Shown: in pieces, positions 36,131 through 44,506 of the stretch
Numbering within the stretch: position 1 is the first letter of the stretch
Layout of the letters: each line of letters begins with the position of its first letter
Origin: Acetothermia bacterium 64_32
Lineage (GTDB): Bacteria; Bipolaricaulota; Bipolaricaulia; Bipolaricaulales; Bipolaricaulaceae
NCBI GenBank assembly: GCA_001508155.1
Contig: LGFI01000003.1
Span: 58,508 to 122,507 of the forward strand
Length of the DNA: 64,000 nt
Reading direction: 5' to 3'
Made by a program: the position numbers and the translations under genes
Notes under the pieces: generated by a model
What the model was told of the DNA's origin: nothing
Databases searched by the model: none
What the model saw: only the letters and a program-made list of their open reading frames with translations

Positions 36131-36154
36131 GGGCCCCTCCCGCGGGAAGGGCCC
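36131..36154. terminator. Hairpin between convergent polX and csp genes
   Basis: GGGCCC, then TCCC, pairs back through GGGA and GGGCCC with one unpaired base on each side and a very tight loop. It lies 1 base after the polX stop and before the cold-shock gene end, without a T-tract on the plus strand. Confidence 0.45.
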
Positions 36155-36170
36155 TCCTGGTCAACCCTGA

Positions 36171-36371
36171 TTAACGGGGTACGACGTTCTTCGCTTGCGG
36201 CCCTTTGGGGCCCTCGACGATCTCGAACTCCACGGTCTGTCCCTCACGTAGGGACTTGAAGCCGGCCATATTGATGGCGGAGAAATGAACAAAAACGTCG
36301 GGGCCGTTGTCTTGCTCGATGAAACCGTAACCCTTGGAGTCGTCGAACCACTTCACCTTACCGGTGGCCAT
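36171..36371 (-). CDS. Cold-shock domain protein (CspA family)
   Basis: A 66-residue single cold-shock domain: [20 protein letters not shown] has RNP1 (KGYGFI), and DVFVHFSAI is RNP2. It binds single-stranded nucleic acids and acts as an RNA chaperone. The gene has an upstream non-coding stretch of over 100 bases before the next open frame on that strand, with GC-rich inverted repeats, which is common for csp messages whose 5' untranslated region senses temperature. An AAGGAGGG ribosome site precedes the ATG. Confidence 0.93.
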   Translation of the reverse strand: MATGKVKWFDDSKGYGFIEQDNGPDVFVHFSAINMAGFKSLREGQTVEFEIVEGPKGPQAKNVVPR

Positions 36372-36522
36372 AGGTCATTCCCTCCTTTCCTTCCAGATTT
36401 CGACCGCCTACATGCACCCACCGCTACGCCTTTGGGAACTACCCTACGGCCACGCGGTCGCACTTCGTACGGTCCTACAACCAGAATGATAACCCCCCGG
36501 GGGAGAAAAGCAAGTCAAAAGA

Positions 36523-37269
36523 TCACGGGAGCTTGCCCACCGGGGCAAGGTAGATCACGAACTCCTCATCCCCGTCCACCTCGAGAAGCCCGTCCATGGC
36601 GGCCTGGGAGTAGGCTCCCACCGCACAGGTCCCCGCCCCGATGGCCTCGCAAGCCAGGTACAGGTTCTGGCAGATATGGCCGGCGTCGATGGCGATCACC
36701 TTGTGGGAGCGGATGGAATAGCGCCACTCGGTGCGGTAGGGGATGGCGGCCCAGACGAACACGGCCGCCGCCTCCCCCACGAACTTCTGGCCCAGGGCCG
36801 CCCGGGAGATCTTGGCGGGGAGTTCCGGGTCCTCCCGCAGGAGGACGAGCCGATGGTCCAGGGGGAGGTAGCGGTAAAGGCCCGAGGGGAGGCCCTCCAC
36901 TCGGTGCACCGAAAGGTAGGTCTCAAACGGGTGTCGAGCCCCGGCAGAGGGAACGGTTCGGAAGCTCGCCACCCCGCCCCGTGCCACCTCCCTCACCCCC
37001 TGGGTCGCCCAAAGGAGGAAAGACAGCTCCTCTAAGGTGAGGGGTTCAGAAGAAAATTTCCTATGACTGCGGCGGCGGGCGATGGCCTCCCGCAGGGGGA
37101 TGGCCCCCAGGGTGATCCGCTCCGGTGGGACAAGGTCGAAGAACCTTGCGTCCTCCGGGGGTGGCTTCTGCAAGGGGGGTGCGGGGATGCCCCTCCCCTG
37201 GTCGGTTTCGATCTCCCTGTCCCACGTCTCGGCCTTAAGCCACCTGCGCCCTTCCTCGATCCCTCTCAT
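36523..37269 (-). CDS. SagB/ThcOx-type nitroreductase family oxidoreductase
   Basis: About 248 residues. The FMN-binding start AIARRRSHRKFSSEPLTLEELSFLLWATQG is typical of SagB-type nitroreductases, followed by RTVPSAGARHPFETYLSVHRV and GLYRYLPLDHRLVLL, and GHICQNLYLACEAIGAGTCAVGAYSQAAMDGLLEVDGDEEFVIYLAPVG at the C-terminus. Related stand-alone proteins are dehydrogenases or nitroreductases; those fused or linked with YcaO make azoline rings, but no YcaO is near. The ATG at 37269 is preferred over the longer frame; it lies 10 bases after the membrane regulator gene, so the two may form an operon. Confidence 0.8.
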   Translation of the reverse strand: MRGIEEGRRWLKAETWDREIETDQGRGIPAPPLQKPPPEDARFFDLVPPERITLGAIPLREAIARRRSHRKFSSEPLTLEELSFLLWATQGVREVARGGVASFRTVPSAGARHPFETYLSVHRVEGLPSGLYRYLPLDHRLVLLREDPELPAKISRAALGQKFVGEAAAVFVWAAIPYRTEWRYSIRSHKVIAIDAGHICQNLYLACEAIGAGTCAVGAYSQAAMDGLLEVDGDEEFVIYLAPVGKLP

Positions 37270-37279
37270 CGCACCTCCT

Positions 37280-38161
37280 TCAGTCCTCCGGTCGGAGGAA
37301 GTAGCCAAACCCCGGTTGGGTGGCGATCAATTCCTCCCCCCCAGGGGCCGCCTCCCCCAGCTTCTTCCTCAGGCTGTAAACACACTGTTTCACGTTCTTG
37401 TCATCGGCGTACCTGCTTTCCGACCACATCGCTTCCAGGATCTCCTGGCTGGAAAACACCCGCCCCGGCGAGGAAGAAAGGAGCGAAAGCAAGGCGAACT
37501 CCTTCGGGGTGAGGGGTACCCGCTTACCGGCCAGGTATACTCGCTTGGCCGCCTGGTCGATTTCCAATTTCCCCACCCGTATCCTCCCCTCCCCAGTCCT
37601 ACTTCGGCCGTGTCTCCACCACTTCCATGCGGAGAGAGCGGCCAGGGCGGAGAGGTCCACCGCCAGCGCCACCGCAGACACCACCCCGGCGAGGGCCCCA
37701 AACCCCTTGCGGATGGGTTCGGGCTGGGCGAGCACCAACCACACGTACCCCGTCCCCCGCTCCAGGGCCCTAAACGGGTAAAAGGCAGCCACCCCCTGTC
37801 CCTCGGAGATAGCCACCCGGATTGCGGTGGGCCCGGCGGGAACGGGGCTAGGAGGGGGGAACTCTTCTTCAGGCCCCGAGCTTTTGAGCACCACCTCATC
37901 ACCCACTTTCACCTCAAGGTAGAGGACCCCCCCGAAGCGCCCGGCATCGTCCACAAGCTCCCCCAAAGGGGAAAGGTCCCTGTCTGGGTGCCTGGCCCGG
38001 TCGGCGATCATGGCCGCCAGGTCCACAGCGCGTTCCTCGAGCATTGTCAGGGCCGCCCGCTGGCCCAGGTAAAGGAACAGCCACGCCCCCAGGGCACAGG
38101 CCAGGGAGATGACCACCACAGCAAGCCCTATGCCTCGATCGCCGAACGCCCGCATGACCAT
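37280..38161 (-). CDS. Membrane-bound one-component regulator: N-terminal sensor with two helices and C-terminal OmpR-type winged helix
   Basis: 293 residues. Residues about 10-34 (IGLAVVVISLACALGAWLFLYL) form a first membrane helix, followed by a periplasmic domain of about 120 residues with beta-strand character. A second helix is at about 155-178. The C-terminal domain from about 195 is an OmpR/PhoB-type winged helix (LEIDQAAKRVYLAGKRVPLTPKEFALLSLLSSSPGRVFSSQEILEAMW, DDKNVKQCVYSLRKKLGE, IATQPGFGYFL). This is the reverse of ToxR/CadC, whose winged helix is N-terminal. No kinase or receiver domain is present. It probably controls the divergently transcribed secreted-protein/ABC operon or the SagB gene downstream. 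Confidence 0.8.
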   Translation of the reverse strand: MVMRAFGDRGIGLAVVVISLACALGAWLFLYLGQRAALTMLEERAVDLAAMIADRARHPDRDLSPLGELVDDAGRFGGVLYLEVKVGDEVVLKSSGPEEEFPPPSPVPAGPTAIRVAISEGQGVAAFYPFRALERGTGYVWLVLAQPEPIRKGFGALAGVVSAVALAVDLSALAALSAWKWWRHGRSRTGEGRIRVGKLEIDQAAKRVYLAGKRVPLTPKEFALLSLLSSSPGRVFSSQEILEAMWSESRYADDKNVKQCVYSLRKKLGEAAPGGEELIATQPGFGYFLRPED

Positions 38162-38300
38162 AAGATGATACTCGCCCCCTTCCTCCCCGTCAGGTTTGAC
38201 CCCTTCCTTACCGAATCCTAACGCACCTCCTATGGACTTCTGATAAGCAAGCCCCCTACCCTTGGCCCCGCAAGGCCCCCCTCAGGGAGGGCCATAACCC

Positions 38301-38332
38301 GGCAGGGGGGAGGCCCCAGGCTCCCCCCTGCC
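38301..38332. promoter_or_regulatory. Perfect 12-bp inverted repeat in the divergent regulatory region
   Basis: GGCAGGGGGGAG (38301-38312) is repeated inverted at 38321-38332 with an 8-base loop, 21 bases before the ATG of the secreted protein gene at 38353. It may be an mRNA hairpin or a binding site for the neighbouring membrane regulator. The rest of 38162-38352 has no ORF that I support. Confidence 0.5.
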
Positions 38333-38352
38333 CATACAAGAAAGGAGGAAGC

Positions 38353-38994
38353 ATGAATACCTTATCAAGATTTATCACAAGGACGGCCATCGGGATCTTA
38401 GGGGTGAGCGCCTTGGGCGGGCTCGCCTGGGGACAAATGATCTTCGGGTTGGGTGAGTTCCCCGGTGGTACCCTGCACGTGGCGTACGAGATCATCCGCA
38501 TCGAAGACGGGGAGAAGGTCTACTCCACCTACACGCTGGATATCTTCCCCAACCCAGACGGCACCTACACCTCCCGGGAGACCTTCGAAGCACCGAACCA
38601 GGAGCTCGAAGAGCTCACCACCGGGATGAGGCGGGCGGCCCAGGCGGCGGTGGCCGGGGCCCGCTACGAGGAGGAGGAGAGGGCCGACATCGACCTCTCG
38701 CCCCTCCAGACCCTGGAGGAGAAGGGGGTTCAGGTACGGCCTCACCAGAACTACTACCTCCCGGACGGGGCGCGGCTGGTTACCGGGGAGCTCTCCGAGA
38801 TCGCAGGGATTCAGGTTGTAATGGGGACATACCTGCACCCCGGTTATCCGAACCAGCGGGTGATCTTGGCCTTCGCCGCGGATCCAGAAGTGGCGGATCT
38901 TCTTCCCATGCTCCCGCTGATGGTTCGGGAGATCAACGGGGAAGAGGACATAAGAACCCAGCTCATCGAGTTCAGCTACAGCCCGACGGGGTAG
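38353..38994 (+). CDS. Secreted protein of unknown function upstream of a MacB-type ABC system
   Basis: 213 residues with an N-terminal signal (MNTLSRFITRTAIGILGVSALGGLAWG) and a mature part rich in strands and acidic residues. I recognise no family. GGTLHVAYEIIRIEDGEKVYSTYTLDIFPNPDGTYTSRETFE suggests a beta-sandwich start. It has AAGGAGG 8 bases before its ATG and lies 8 bases upstream of an ABC ATPase gene. It could be the periplasmic partner or cargo-related part of that ABC complex, as MacA normally is, although no MacA-like hairpin or lipoyl domain is visible. Confidence 0.65.
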   Translation: MNTLSRFITRTAIGILGVSALGGLAWGQMIFGLGEFPGGTLHVAYEIIRIEDGEKVYSTYTLDIFPNPDGTYTSRETFEAPNQELEELTTGMRRAAQAAVAGARYEEEERADIDLSPLQTLEEKGVQVRPHQNYYLPDGARLVTGELSEIAGIQVVMGTYLHPGYPNQRVILAFAADPEVADLLPMLPLMVREINGEEDIRTQLIEFSYSPTG

Positions 38995-39002
38995 GGGGTG
39001 TC

Positions 39003-39686
39003 ATGGTCGAGCTCGTGGAAGCCGTCAAGACCTACAAGCTCGGAAAGACCGAAGTGCGGGCCCTTCGGGGGGTGAGCCTCAGCGTAAAGGAGGGGGAGTT
39101 CGTGGCCATCATGGGCCCGTCGGGCTCGGGGAAGTCCACCCTCCTCCACGTGATCGGGTGCCTCGACAGGCCCGACCAGGGGCGGGTGTACCTGAACGGC
39201 CAGGAGGTATCCGGGCTCTCCGAGGACCGGCTGGCAGAGTTTCGGGGCAAGTTCGTTGGGTTCGTGTTCCAGACCTTCAATCTGGTGCCGACTCTCTCGG
39301 CACTGGAGAACGTGGAGCTCCCCATGACCTTTCAAGGGGTACCCCGCAAACGGCGGCTTGCCCTGGCAAGGGAGCTCCTCGTGCAGGTGGGGCTTGGGGA
39401 GAGGCTCAGGCACCGGCCAGCGGAGCTCTCCGGTGGGGAAAGGCAACGGGTGGCCATCGCCCGGGCCCTGGTGAATGACCCCAAGCTCATCCTGGCCGAC
39501 GAGCCCACCGGGAACCTGGACTCTGTCTCCGGCGCCCAGGTGATGGAACTCCTCAAAGGCTTGAACGAAGAGCAGGACAAGACCTTGATCGTGGTGACCC
39601 ACGACCCGGAGATCGCCTCCTACGCGGGGAGAACCGTCCACATTCGGGACGGGAGGATCCAAGAGGTCGCAGAGGTGCAGACATGA
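39003..39686 (+). CDS. ABC transporter ATP-binding protein (MacB/LolD type)
   Basis: A 227-residue ATPase with a full motif set: MGPSGSGKSTLLHVIGCLDRPDQG (Walker A), VFQTFNLVPTLSALENVELPM (Q-loop), LSGGERQRVAIARALVNDPKLILADEPTGNLD (signature and Walker B) and VVTHDPEIASYA (H-loop). The LDRPxxG and EPTGNLDS features are typical of the MacB/LolD subfamily. It powers mechanotransmission or lipoprotein/lipid extraction by the permease next to it (4-base overlap). The upstream secreted gene ends 8 bases before. Confidence 0.93.
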   Translation: MVELVEAVKTYKLGKTEVRALRGVSLSVKEGEFVAIMGPSGSGKSTLLHVIGCLDRPDQGRVYLNGQEVSGLSEDRLAEFRGKFVGFVFQTFNLVPTLSALENVELPMTFQGVPRKRRLALARELLVQVGLGERLRHRPAELSGGERQRVAIARALVNDPKLILADEPTGNLDSVSGAQVMELLKGLNEEQDKTLIVVTHDPEIASYAGRTVHIRDGRIQEVAEVQT

Positions 39687-40948
39687 TACTTGATTTCATT
39701 AGGATGTCTTGGAGGGGGATCAAAACGCGGAAGGCCCGATCGACCCTCACTGTTTTGGGGATCGTGATTGGGGTGGCGGCGGTGGTGGCGCTGATCGCCA
39801 TCGCCCAGGGGATGCAAGCTACGATGGAGCGGGAGTTCGAGGCGATCGGCTACGACACCGTGTTCGTCATCCCCGGCGAAGCCCCCCAGGGCATGCAGGC
39901 TATGCCAGACAGGATGCGCCGTCTGGCGTTTTTCGGTGGGGGAAGCGAGGGGGCGGTGCTGGACCTCTCGCGCCTGAAGGGGCTTCCCCAGGTGGAGGCA
40001 GTGGGGGCGATCCGCACCGAGACTGCTATCATCACCGCCCCCGGGCTCGAGGGCCAGGGCTTTTTGCGGGTCACCGGCCTTAGCTCCGGAATCACCCAGG
40101 GTTTCCCGAGCTATTTCTCCGGCTTCTCCCTCGCTGGAGGGAGGGGTTTTGGGGAAGGCGATGAGTTCGTGGTGATCCTGGGCCCCAAGGTGGCGGAGGA
40201 CTTTGGGGTTAGCGTCGGCGACAGGATAACCATCGAAAACAAGGAGGTCGAGGTCATCGGGATACTAGAGGAAAGCGAAGACGGGGGCATGCAACGGGGT
40301 CTTCCCGGTGACCCAAACTACGGGATCTACCTCCCCATCGCGGCGGTCGATTCCCTGTTCGGGGAGCCCGGGAAGGTTTCCCTTGCCCTTGTCAAGGCCG
40401 CCGAAGGGGCGGACGTGAAGAGGGTGTCCCAGCTTGTGGAGCAGGCCATGGCCACGGCCGGAACCCCGGTGACCACCACCACCGTCCAGGAGATGGCCGA
40501 GATGGCAACGCGGATGTTGAGCAGCGTCCAAGCGGTGTTGGCCGCCATCGCCGCCATCTCCCTCCTCGTAGGCGCCATTGGGATCATGAACACCATGTAC
40601 ACCGCGGTGCTCGAGCGGGTGCGGGAGATCGGGATCATGAAGGCGGTGGGGGCAAAGAAAAAGCACATCCTGAGCCTCTTCCTCCTCGAGTCCGGGCTGG
40701 TGGGCCTGATCGGAGGGGTCCTGGGGGTGATCGTGGGGGTAGCCCTGGCCTCCGTGGCCGGCCGCCTCATCTCCGGCTCTATGAACGTCGGGCCGATGGC
40801 AGGCGGTTTCTCCTTCTCCGCGGTCTTCCCGGCCGAATTGATCGTCGGGGCGTTGGCCCTGTCCTTCGGGCTCGGGGCCCTGGCCGGGGTCTGGCCCGCC
40901 CAGCGGGCCGCCCGCCTGAGCCCCGTCGAGGCCCTGCGCTACGAGTAA
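39683..40948 (+). CDS. MacB-type ABC transporter permease (FtsX-like)
   Basis: 421 residues with one N-terminal transmembrane helix (RSTLTVLGIVIGVAAVVALIAIAQGMQ), a large periplasmic domain (about residues 45-280) and three C-terminal helices of the FtsX fold (ISLLVGAIGIMNTMYTAVLERVREIGIMKAVGAKKKHILSLFLLESGLVGLIGGVLGVIVGVAL). The RVREIGIMKAVGA signature is characteristic of MacB-like permeases. With the ATPase gene it forms a mechanotransmitter complex in the inner membrane, possibly working with the secreted proteins encoded on either side. Confidence 0.92.
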   Translation: MILDFIRMSWRGIKTRKARSTLTVLGIVIGVAAVVALIAIAQGMQATMEREFEAIGYDTVFVIPGEAPQGMQAMPDRMRRLAFFGGGSEGAVLDLSRLKGLPQVEAVGAIRTETAIITAPGLEGQGFLRVTGLSSGITQGFPSYFSGFSLAGGRGFGEGDEFVVILGPKVAEDFGVSVGDRITIENKEVEVIGILEESEDGGMQRGLPGDPNYGIYLPIAAVDSLFGEPGKVSLALVKAAEGADVKRVSQLVEQAMATAGTPVTTTTVQEMAEMATRMLSSVQAVLAAIAAISLLVGAIGIMNTMYTAVLERVREIGIMKAVGAKKKHILSLFLLESGLVGLIGGVLGVIVGVALASVAGRLISGSMNVGPMAGGFSFSAVFPAELIVGALALSFGLGALAGVWPAQRAARLSPVEALRYE

Positions 40949-40958
40949 AGGAGGACGG

Positions 40959-42272
40959 ATGGGCCGTAAACTCCTGGTGCTCTTGCTCGTCTTAAGCCTC
41001 GCCAGCCCTGCCCTGGCCAAGTTCTTCGGCTCCCTCGATAGCATCTTGACCCTCGATACCACCTTGGGAACTCCGGCCCTCAGCTCCACCTTGTGGGCGA
41101 GCTACTTCACCGGGGAGGTGGCCGAGCTCCCAAACAGCCAGCTCGCCGCCATCGCCTACCTCACCGACCGCCAAGTTACCGACCCCGGCCTGGGGCTCCA
41201 GCTCATCGCCCCCCTGGGGGAGGGGATGATCCACTTCCAAAGCTACGCAAAGCAGGACATCGTGGTGGAATGGCCGGTGGGAAGCTGGCAGCTCCTCTCC
41301 GACTTCGCCCTTTCTTGGGACCGCACAAGCTCTTACCTCTGGAACGAGCTCACCGTGTATATCTACGGGATCTCCCTCACCGCCACAAGTGCCCTCAGCT
41401 GGATGGCCGGGGCCTTCTCCTCCGGCCTTGAACTCACCCTCCAGGGAACTACCCTTGCGGGCTTGGGGGTAGCCTTAAGCGGGGTCTTCGGCCTTTCCCC
41501 AGAGCTTTCCGAGCACACCTTGGTGGTGGAGGAAGGGCAGCTTGGCGAGTTCCGCTACGGGGAGCTTGAGCTTTCAGGGGTGAAGCTTGGATGCCTTAAC
41601 TTAGACGCTACCACCAGGATCTCCAGACAGGGCTTTTCCTGAACTGAGCTCGAGTGGAAGCTGGACGAGGCAGGCCTATGTCCAGGCTGCGACCTTATCT
41701 CAGACCTCGATCTTTTGGCGACGGTTACCTTTTCTGTCCAAACGAAGTCCATCCTGATCGAGGCGGGGGCCCTGGTAGAGGAGGTGGGGGACCTTTACTT
41801 CTACCTTCGCCTCCTTCCCTGGGAGTGGGCGCCAAATGCCCCTTCGGTGAATGCACTTAGGCTCACCGGGATCGGGCTGTGGGACCTGGAGCTAGGGGGA
41901 GCCAAGGTAAACGCCCTCCTTTCCCCTGGAGGAAGGCTCTATAGGCTGAGGGTGAAGGACGACCTGTGGCTTAGGGCATACGGATATTACGTGGACATCG
42001 AAGGTTTAGAGGAAGAAGAGAAGCCGAGATACGTGGAAACGCCCTACGATGCCGTCTTGAGCCTGGAGGAGGATTTCGGCAACGCCTCCTTCGCCCTGGA
42101 CCTCTACTCCGACGCCGTGGACGGAGGGCTCTTCGGTCTTGGGCTCGTGACCCTGGAGGGCTACGCTGTGATTGCCGAGCCGCTTGAGGTCCGGCTAGGG
42201 CTTTCCCTGGACCCCGTCTTGGGCCTTAAGAAGCTGGCCTTCGAGTTCAAGTACTCCCTTTACGTCTACTGA
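40959..42272 (+). pseudogene. Secreted beta-rich protein gene interrupted by an in-frame TGA
   Basis: The ATG frame from 40959 (signal peptide MGRKLLVLLLVLSLASPALA) stops at TGA 41640-41642, yet the same frame stays open and keeps its protein-like character to 42272. The sequence after the TGA (TELEWKLDEAGLCPGCDLISDLDLLATVTFSV...) continues the strand pattern of the part before it, and a later ATG at 41715 is not an obvious start. The full product would be about 437 residues of beta-strand type, an outer-surface or barrel-like protein of unknown family. The TGA may be a recent nonsense mutation, a sequencing error or a recoded codon. It follows the MacB-type permease by 10 bases, so it probably shares the operon. 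Confidence 0.65.
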
Positions 42273-42302
42273 TCCTCGGCTTGGGAGGGCTCCACAGAAT
42301 CT

Positions 42303-42326
42303 CCATGGAAAAACCATGGCTCTTTT
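42303..42326 (+). terminator. Weak intrinsic terminator after the ABC operon
   Basis: CCATGG, AAAAA, CCATGG then CTCTTTT: a 6-bp stem with a T-rich tail 30 bases after the last stop. Confidence 0.45.
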
Positions 42327-42433
42327 ACACATACACATTTAGACTACCAAGGGGGGACGGAGGGGCCTCCCGCTCCCTTTATCAGGACCGGGGCTTGGAA
42401 CGCCCATCGGCCTAGGCACGAAGGAGGTATCCG

Positions 42434-42820
42434 ATGGCTGAGCAAAGGGAGAGGCCCGTGGCAGCGTTTGTGCTGTCGCTCCTTGCGGGCCTGTGGATGA
42501 TCTTCGCCGCCGGAGGGGTGATCAGCGGCTACAACCCCGCTTGGAGGTGGGGTTGGAGGATGGGCAGAATGATGGGCAGCGGTTGGACGTGGGGCCGCGA
42601 GGTGGCCGACTGGTGGCCCTGGCTGGGCGTCCTCATCGGGATCGTGGTCCTGGTGGGCGCGGGGATGCTCTACGCCAAGCCAAGACAGGCCTCGGGCTGG
42701 GGGATCACTATCCTGGTGGCCTCGGCGCTCAGTTTCTTCCTGGGGATGGGAGGGCCCCTCCCGAGCATCTTGGGCGTCAGCGGCGGCGCTGTGGCCTTGG
42801 CATGGAAGGGGGAAACGTGA
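42434..42820 (+). CDS. Small membrane protein of unknown function
   Basis: A 128-residue protein with about four hydrophobic segments: AFVLSLLAGLWMIFAAGG, WWPWLGVLIGIVVLVGAGML, ITILVASALSFFLGMG and ILGVSGGAVALAW. Between the first two is a tryptophan/arginine/methionine-rich stretch (WRWGWRMGRMMGSGWTWGREVADWW), unusual in its Trp content. No family is recognised. The ATG at 42434 has GAAGGAGG before it. It lies alone, about 20 bases upstream of the stop of a convergent gene. Confidence 0.6.
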   Translation: MAEQRERPVAAFVLSLLAGLWMIFAAGGVISGYNPAWRWGWRMGRMMGSGWTWGREVADWWPWLGVLIGIVVLVGAGMLYAKPRQASGWGITILVASALSFFLGMGGPLPSILGVSGGAVALAWKGET

Positions 42821-42842
42821 ACCGAACGTGCATCGACCCCGG

Positions 42843-43229
42843 CTAGCCTGTAAACGCCCGGGCGATGGACCACCCCACCGCCGTGATGACCATCAGCCAA
42901 AAGAGGATGACCAGGATAGTCCCCATCCGGCTAATCGGTTTCCCCTGGCTCAGTGATTCTTCCGCCCTTTTTCGGGCATCTGCCATCACCTCGGCAGGTA
43001 CCATCTTCAAGGCAAGGGCGACTCCCAACGGGGTTATAACCAGGTCATCAAGCTGGCCGAGGATCGGGATGAAGTCCGGGATCAAGTCTATGGGGCTGAG
43101 GGCGTGCGCCACCACCAAGCCCATGAAGAGCTTGGCATACCAGGGAGTCCGGGGATCCCGCTCCGCTATGTACAGGGCATAGGCTTCCTTTTTTAGTGCC
43201 CGGGCTCTTTTTAGGAGTTTTGCGATCAT
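42843..43229 (-). CDS. DUF1232 (YkvA-like) membrane protein
   Basis: A 128-residue protein with the DUF1232 signature: WYAKLFMGLVVAHALSPIDLIPDFIPILGQLDDLVITPLGVALALKMVP, where SPIDLIPDFIP is the hallmark. A further C-terminal membrane helix (MGTILVILFWLMVITAVGWSIARAF) follows. The family's function is unknown. The ATG at 43229 is 2 bases after the stop of the DUF362 gene, so it is translated with it. A much longer open frame reaching to 43715 is antisense to nothing real and is rejected. Confidence 0.85.
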   Translation of the reverse strand: MIAKLLKRARALKKEAYALYIAERDPRTPWYAKLFMGLVVAHALSPIDLIPDFIPILGQLDDLVITPLGVALALKMVPAEVMADARKRAEESLSQGKPISRMGTILVILFWLMVITAVGWSIARAFTG

Positions 43230-43230
43230 A

Positions 43231-44403
43231 TCAGCCGGCCTTGCGCCGGCGGTCGCGGTAGACCCAGGCCTCGGCGGCCCGGAACAGCCTACCGAGGGGA
43301 TCCAGCCGGAGGTCGATGGCGCCATAGCGGCAGGCCTCGTGGCAGCACATGCACCGGATGCATCTTCTCGCGTCGATCCAGGCCTTTTTGCCCCGGAGGC
43401 GGGCGGCTCCGGTGGGGCAGGCCCGCACACAGGCCCCGCAGGCGACACAACGCCCGCGCACCACCACCGGCCGGGCCTGGAGGTGTTGGGTGGCCCAGCG
43501 GGTGATGCCCGGTGGGAACCGGCCCACAAACTCCCCGGCGGCCGGCGGAAGCCGAAAGCCCTCCACCCGCACGGCGGCGAGCCCCTCACCCAATACCTCG
43601 ATCTCCGAAGGATCGCCGCTTCCCAAGCCCCGGGCGTGGGCATGCCGAGTGGTCCAGACATTGAAGGGGTTGATCCCCACGATCGTCTGGGCCACGGCGT
43701 CCACGGCCACGGCATCCCCGCCGGCGATCACCAGCCCCACCCTCCTCGGCGTACCGTTGGCCGGCCCCGGGCCCTCCATCCCCACTACCCCGTCCATCAC
43801 CGTGAGGGCCGGCCTCACCACGGAGAAGATGTCAACGAGAAGCTGAGAAAACTCCTTAGGATTGGGGTGCTCTCCGTGGAGCCTGGTCCGGAGACCGGTG
43901 GGGATAACCCCATAGAAGTTCTTCACCGCTCCGGTGAACAGGGTCAGGGCGTGGGTCTTGAGTTTGGGGAGGTTCACCACAACTTCTGCCTCCCGCACCG
44001 CCTTGGCGATGTACAGCCGCTTCAGGATGGCGCCCTCCACCGGGATTTCCTCGAACCCCCGCTCCCGCAGGTTCAAGAGCTCCACCCCCAGGCGGGCGCA
44101 TATCTCGTGGTAACCGGCGCGCTCGAAGCTTTCGGGGCTGTGCACATCGTCGCCCACGGTGATGTGGGGGGTGAGCTCGCGCAGGATGGAGAGGACGGCC
44201 TCGGCGAATGCCGGGTGGGTGACGATGGCCCGTTCCGGGGGCGATGGTGGGGGAAGGAGGTTCACCTTCACGAAGACCCTGGCCCCTTGAGGCACGAATT
44301 TTTCCACGCCCCCAAGGAGGTCCAGGGCCCGCTCCACTGAGGCCCTGAGCCTTGCGGGTTCGTAATCCTCCGCCCGGACCAACGCCACTTGCGCCTTAGC
44401 CAT
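43231..44403 (-). CDS. DUF362 domain protein with two 4Fe-4S clusters
   Basis: 390 residues. The N-terminal two thirds are DUF362 (VFVKVNLLPPPSPPERAIVTHPAFAEAV, VVVNLPKLKTHALTLFTGAVKNFYGVIP, MDGVVGMEGPGPANGTPRRVG). The C-terminus has two ferredoxin clusters: CVACGACVRACPTGAA and CIRCMCCHEACRYGA, each C-x2-C-x2-C-x3-C. Proteins of this type are common in anaerobes, cytoplasmic and of unknown reaction, probably redox-linked. The ATG at 44403 is 12 bases downstream of a TATACT box, so it may be leaderless. It is followed by the DUF1232 gene. Confidence 0.88.
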   Translation of the reverse strand: MAKAQVALVRAEDYEPARLRASVERALDLLGGVEKFVPQGARVFVKVNLLPPPSPPERAIVTHPAFAEAVLSILRELTPHITVGDDVHSPESFERAGYHEICARLGVELLNLRERGFEEIPVEGAILKRLYIAKAVREAEVVVNLPKLKTHALTLFTGAVKNFYGVIPTGLRTRLHGEHPNPKEFSQLLVDIFSVVRPALTVMDGVVGMEGPGPANGTPRRVGLVIAGGDAVAVDAVAQTIVGINPFNVWTTRHAHARGLGSGDPSEIEVLGEGLAAVRVEGFRLPPAAGEFVGRFPPGITRWATQHLQARPVVVRGRCVACGACVRACPTGAARLRGKKAWIDARRCIRCMCCHEACRYGAIDLRLDPLGRLFRAAEAWVYRDRRRKAG

Positions 44404-44468
44404 GCGCTAGGAGTATACCAATGCCTGGCCGGGGCGAAGGAGTGAATTCACCCAGCTCGGCCGGAGGG

Positions 44469-44498
44469 TTGACCGAGATGATGTTTGCGCGGTAACCT
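44469..44498 (+). promoter_or_regulatory. Putative promoter of the coiled-coil protein gene
   Basis: TTGACC (44469-44474) and TAACCT (44493-44498) are spaced by 18 bases, with the ATG at 44507 only 8 bases beyond the -10. The message would be nearly leaderless. Confidence 0.5.
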
Positions 44499-44506
44499 AA
44501 AGTGCC

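Noticed and set aside
36372..36520. Promoter of the cold-shock gene
   Set aside because: TTGACT and TATCAT boxes are present but spaced by 21 bases, too far for a confident call.
41640..41642. Selenocysteine codon
   Set aside because: No SECIS-type hairpin or selenoprotein homology could be recognised, and TGA serves as an ordinary stop elsewhere, so a mutation or error is more likely.
43230..43715. Upstream extension of the DUF1232 frame
   Set aside because: The extension runs out of frame through the DUF362 gene; the real start at 43229 directly follows the DUF362 stop.
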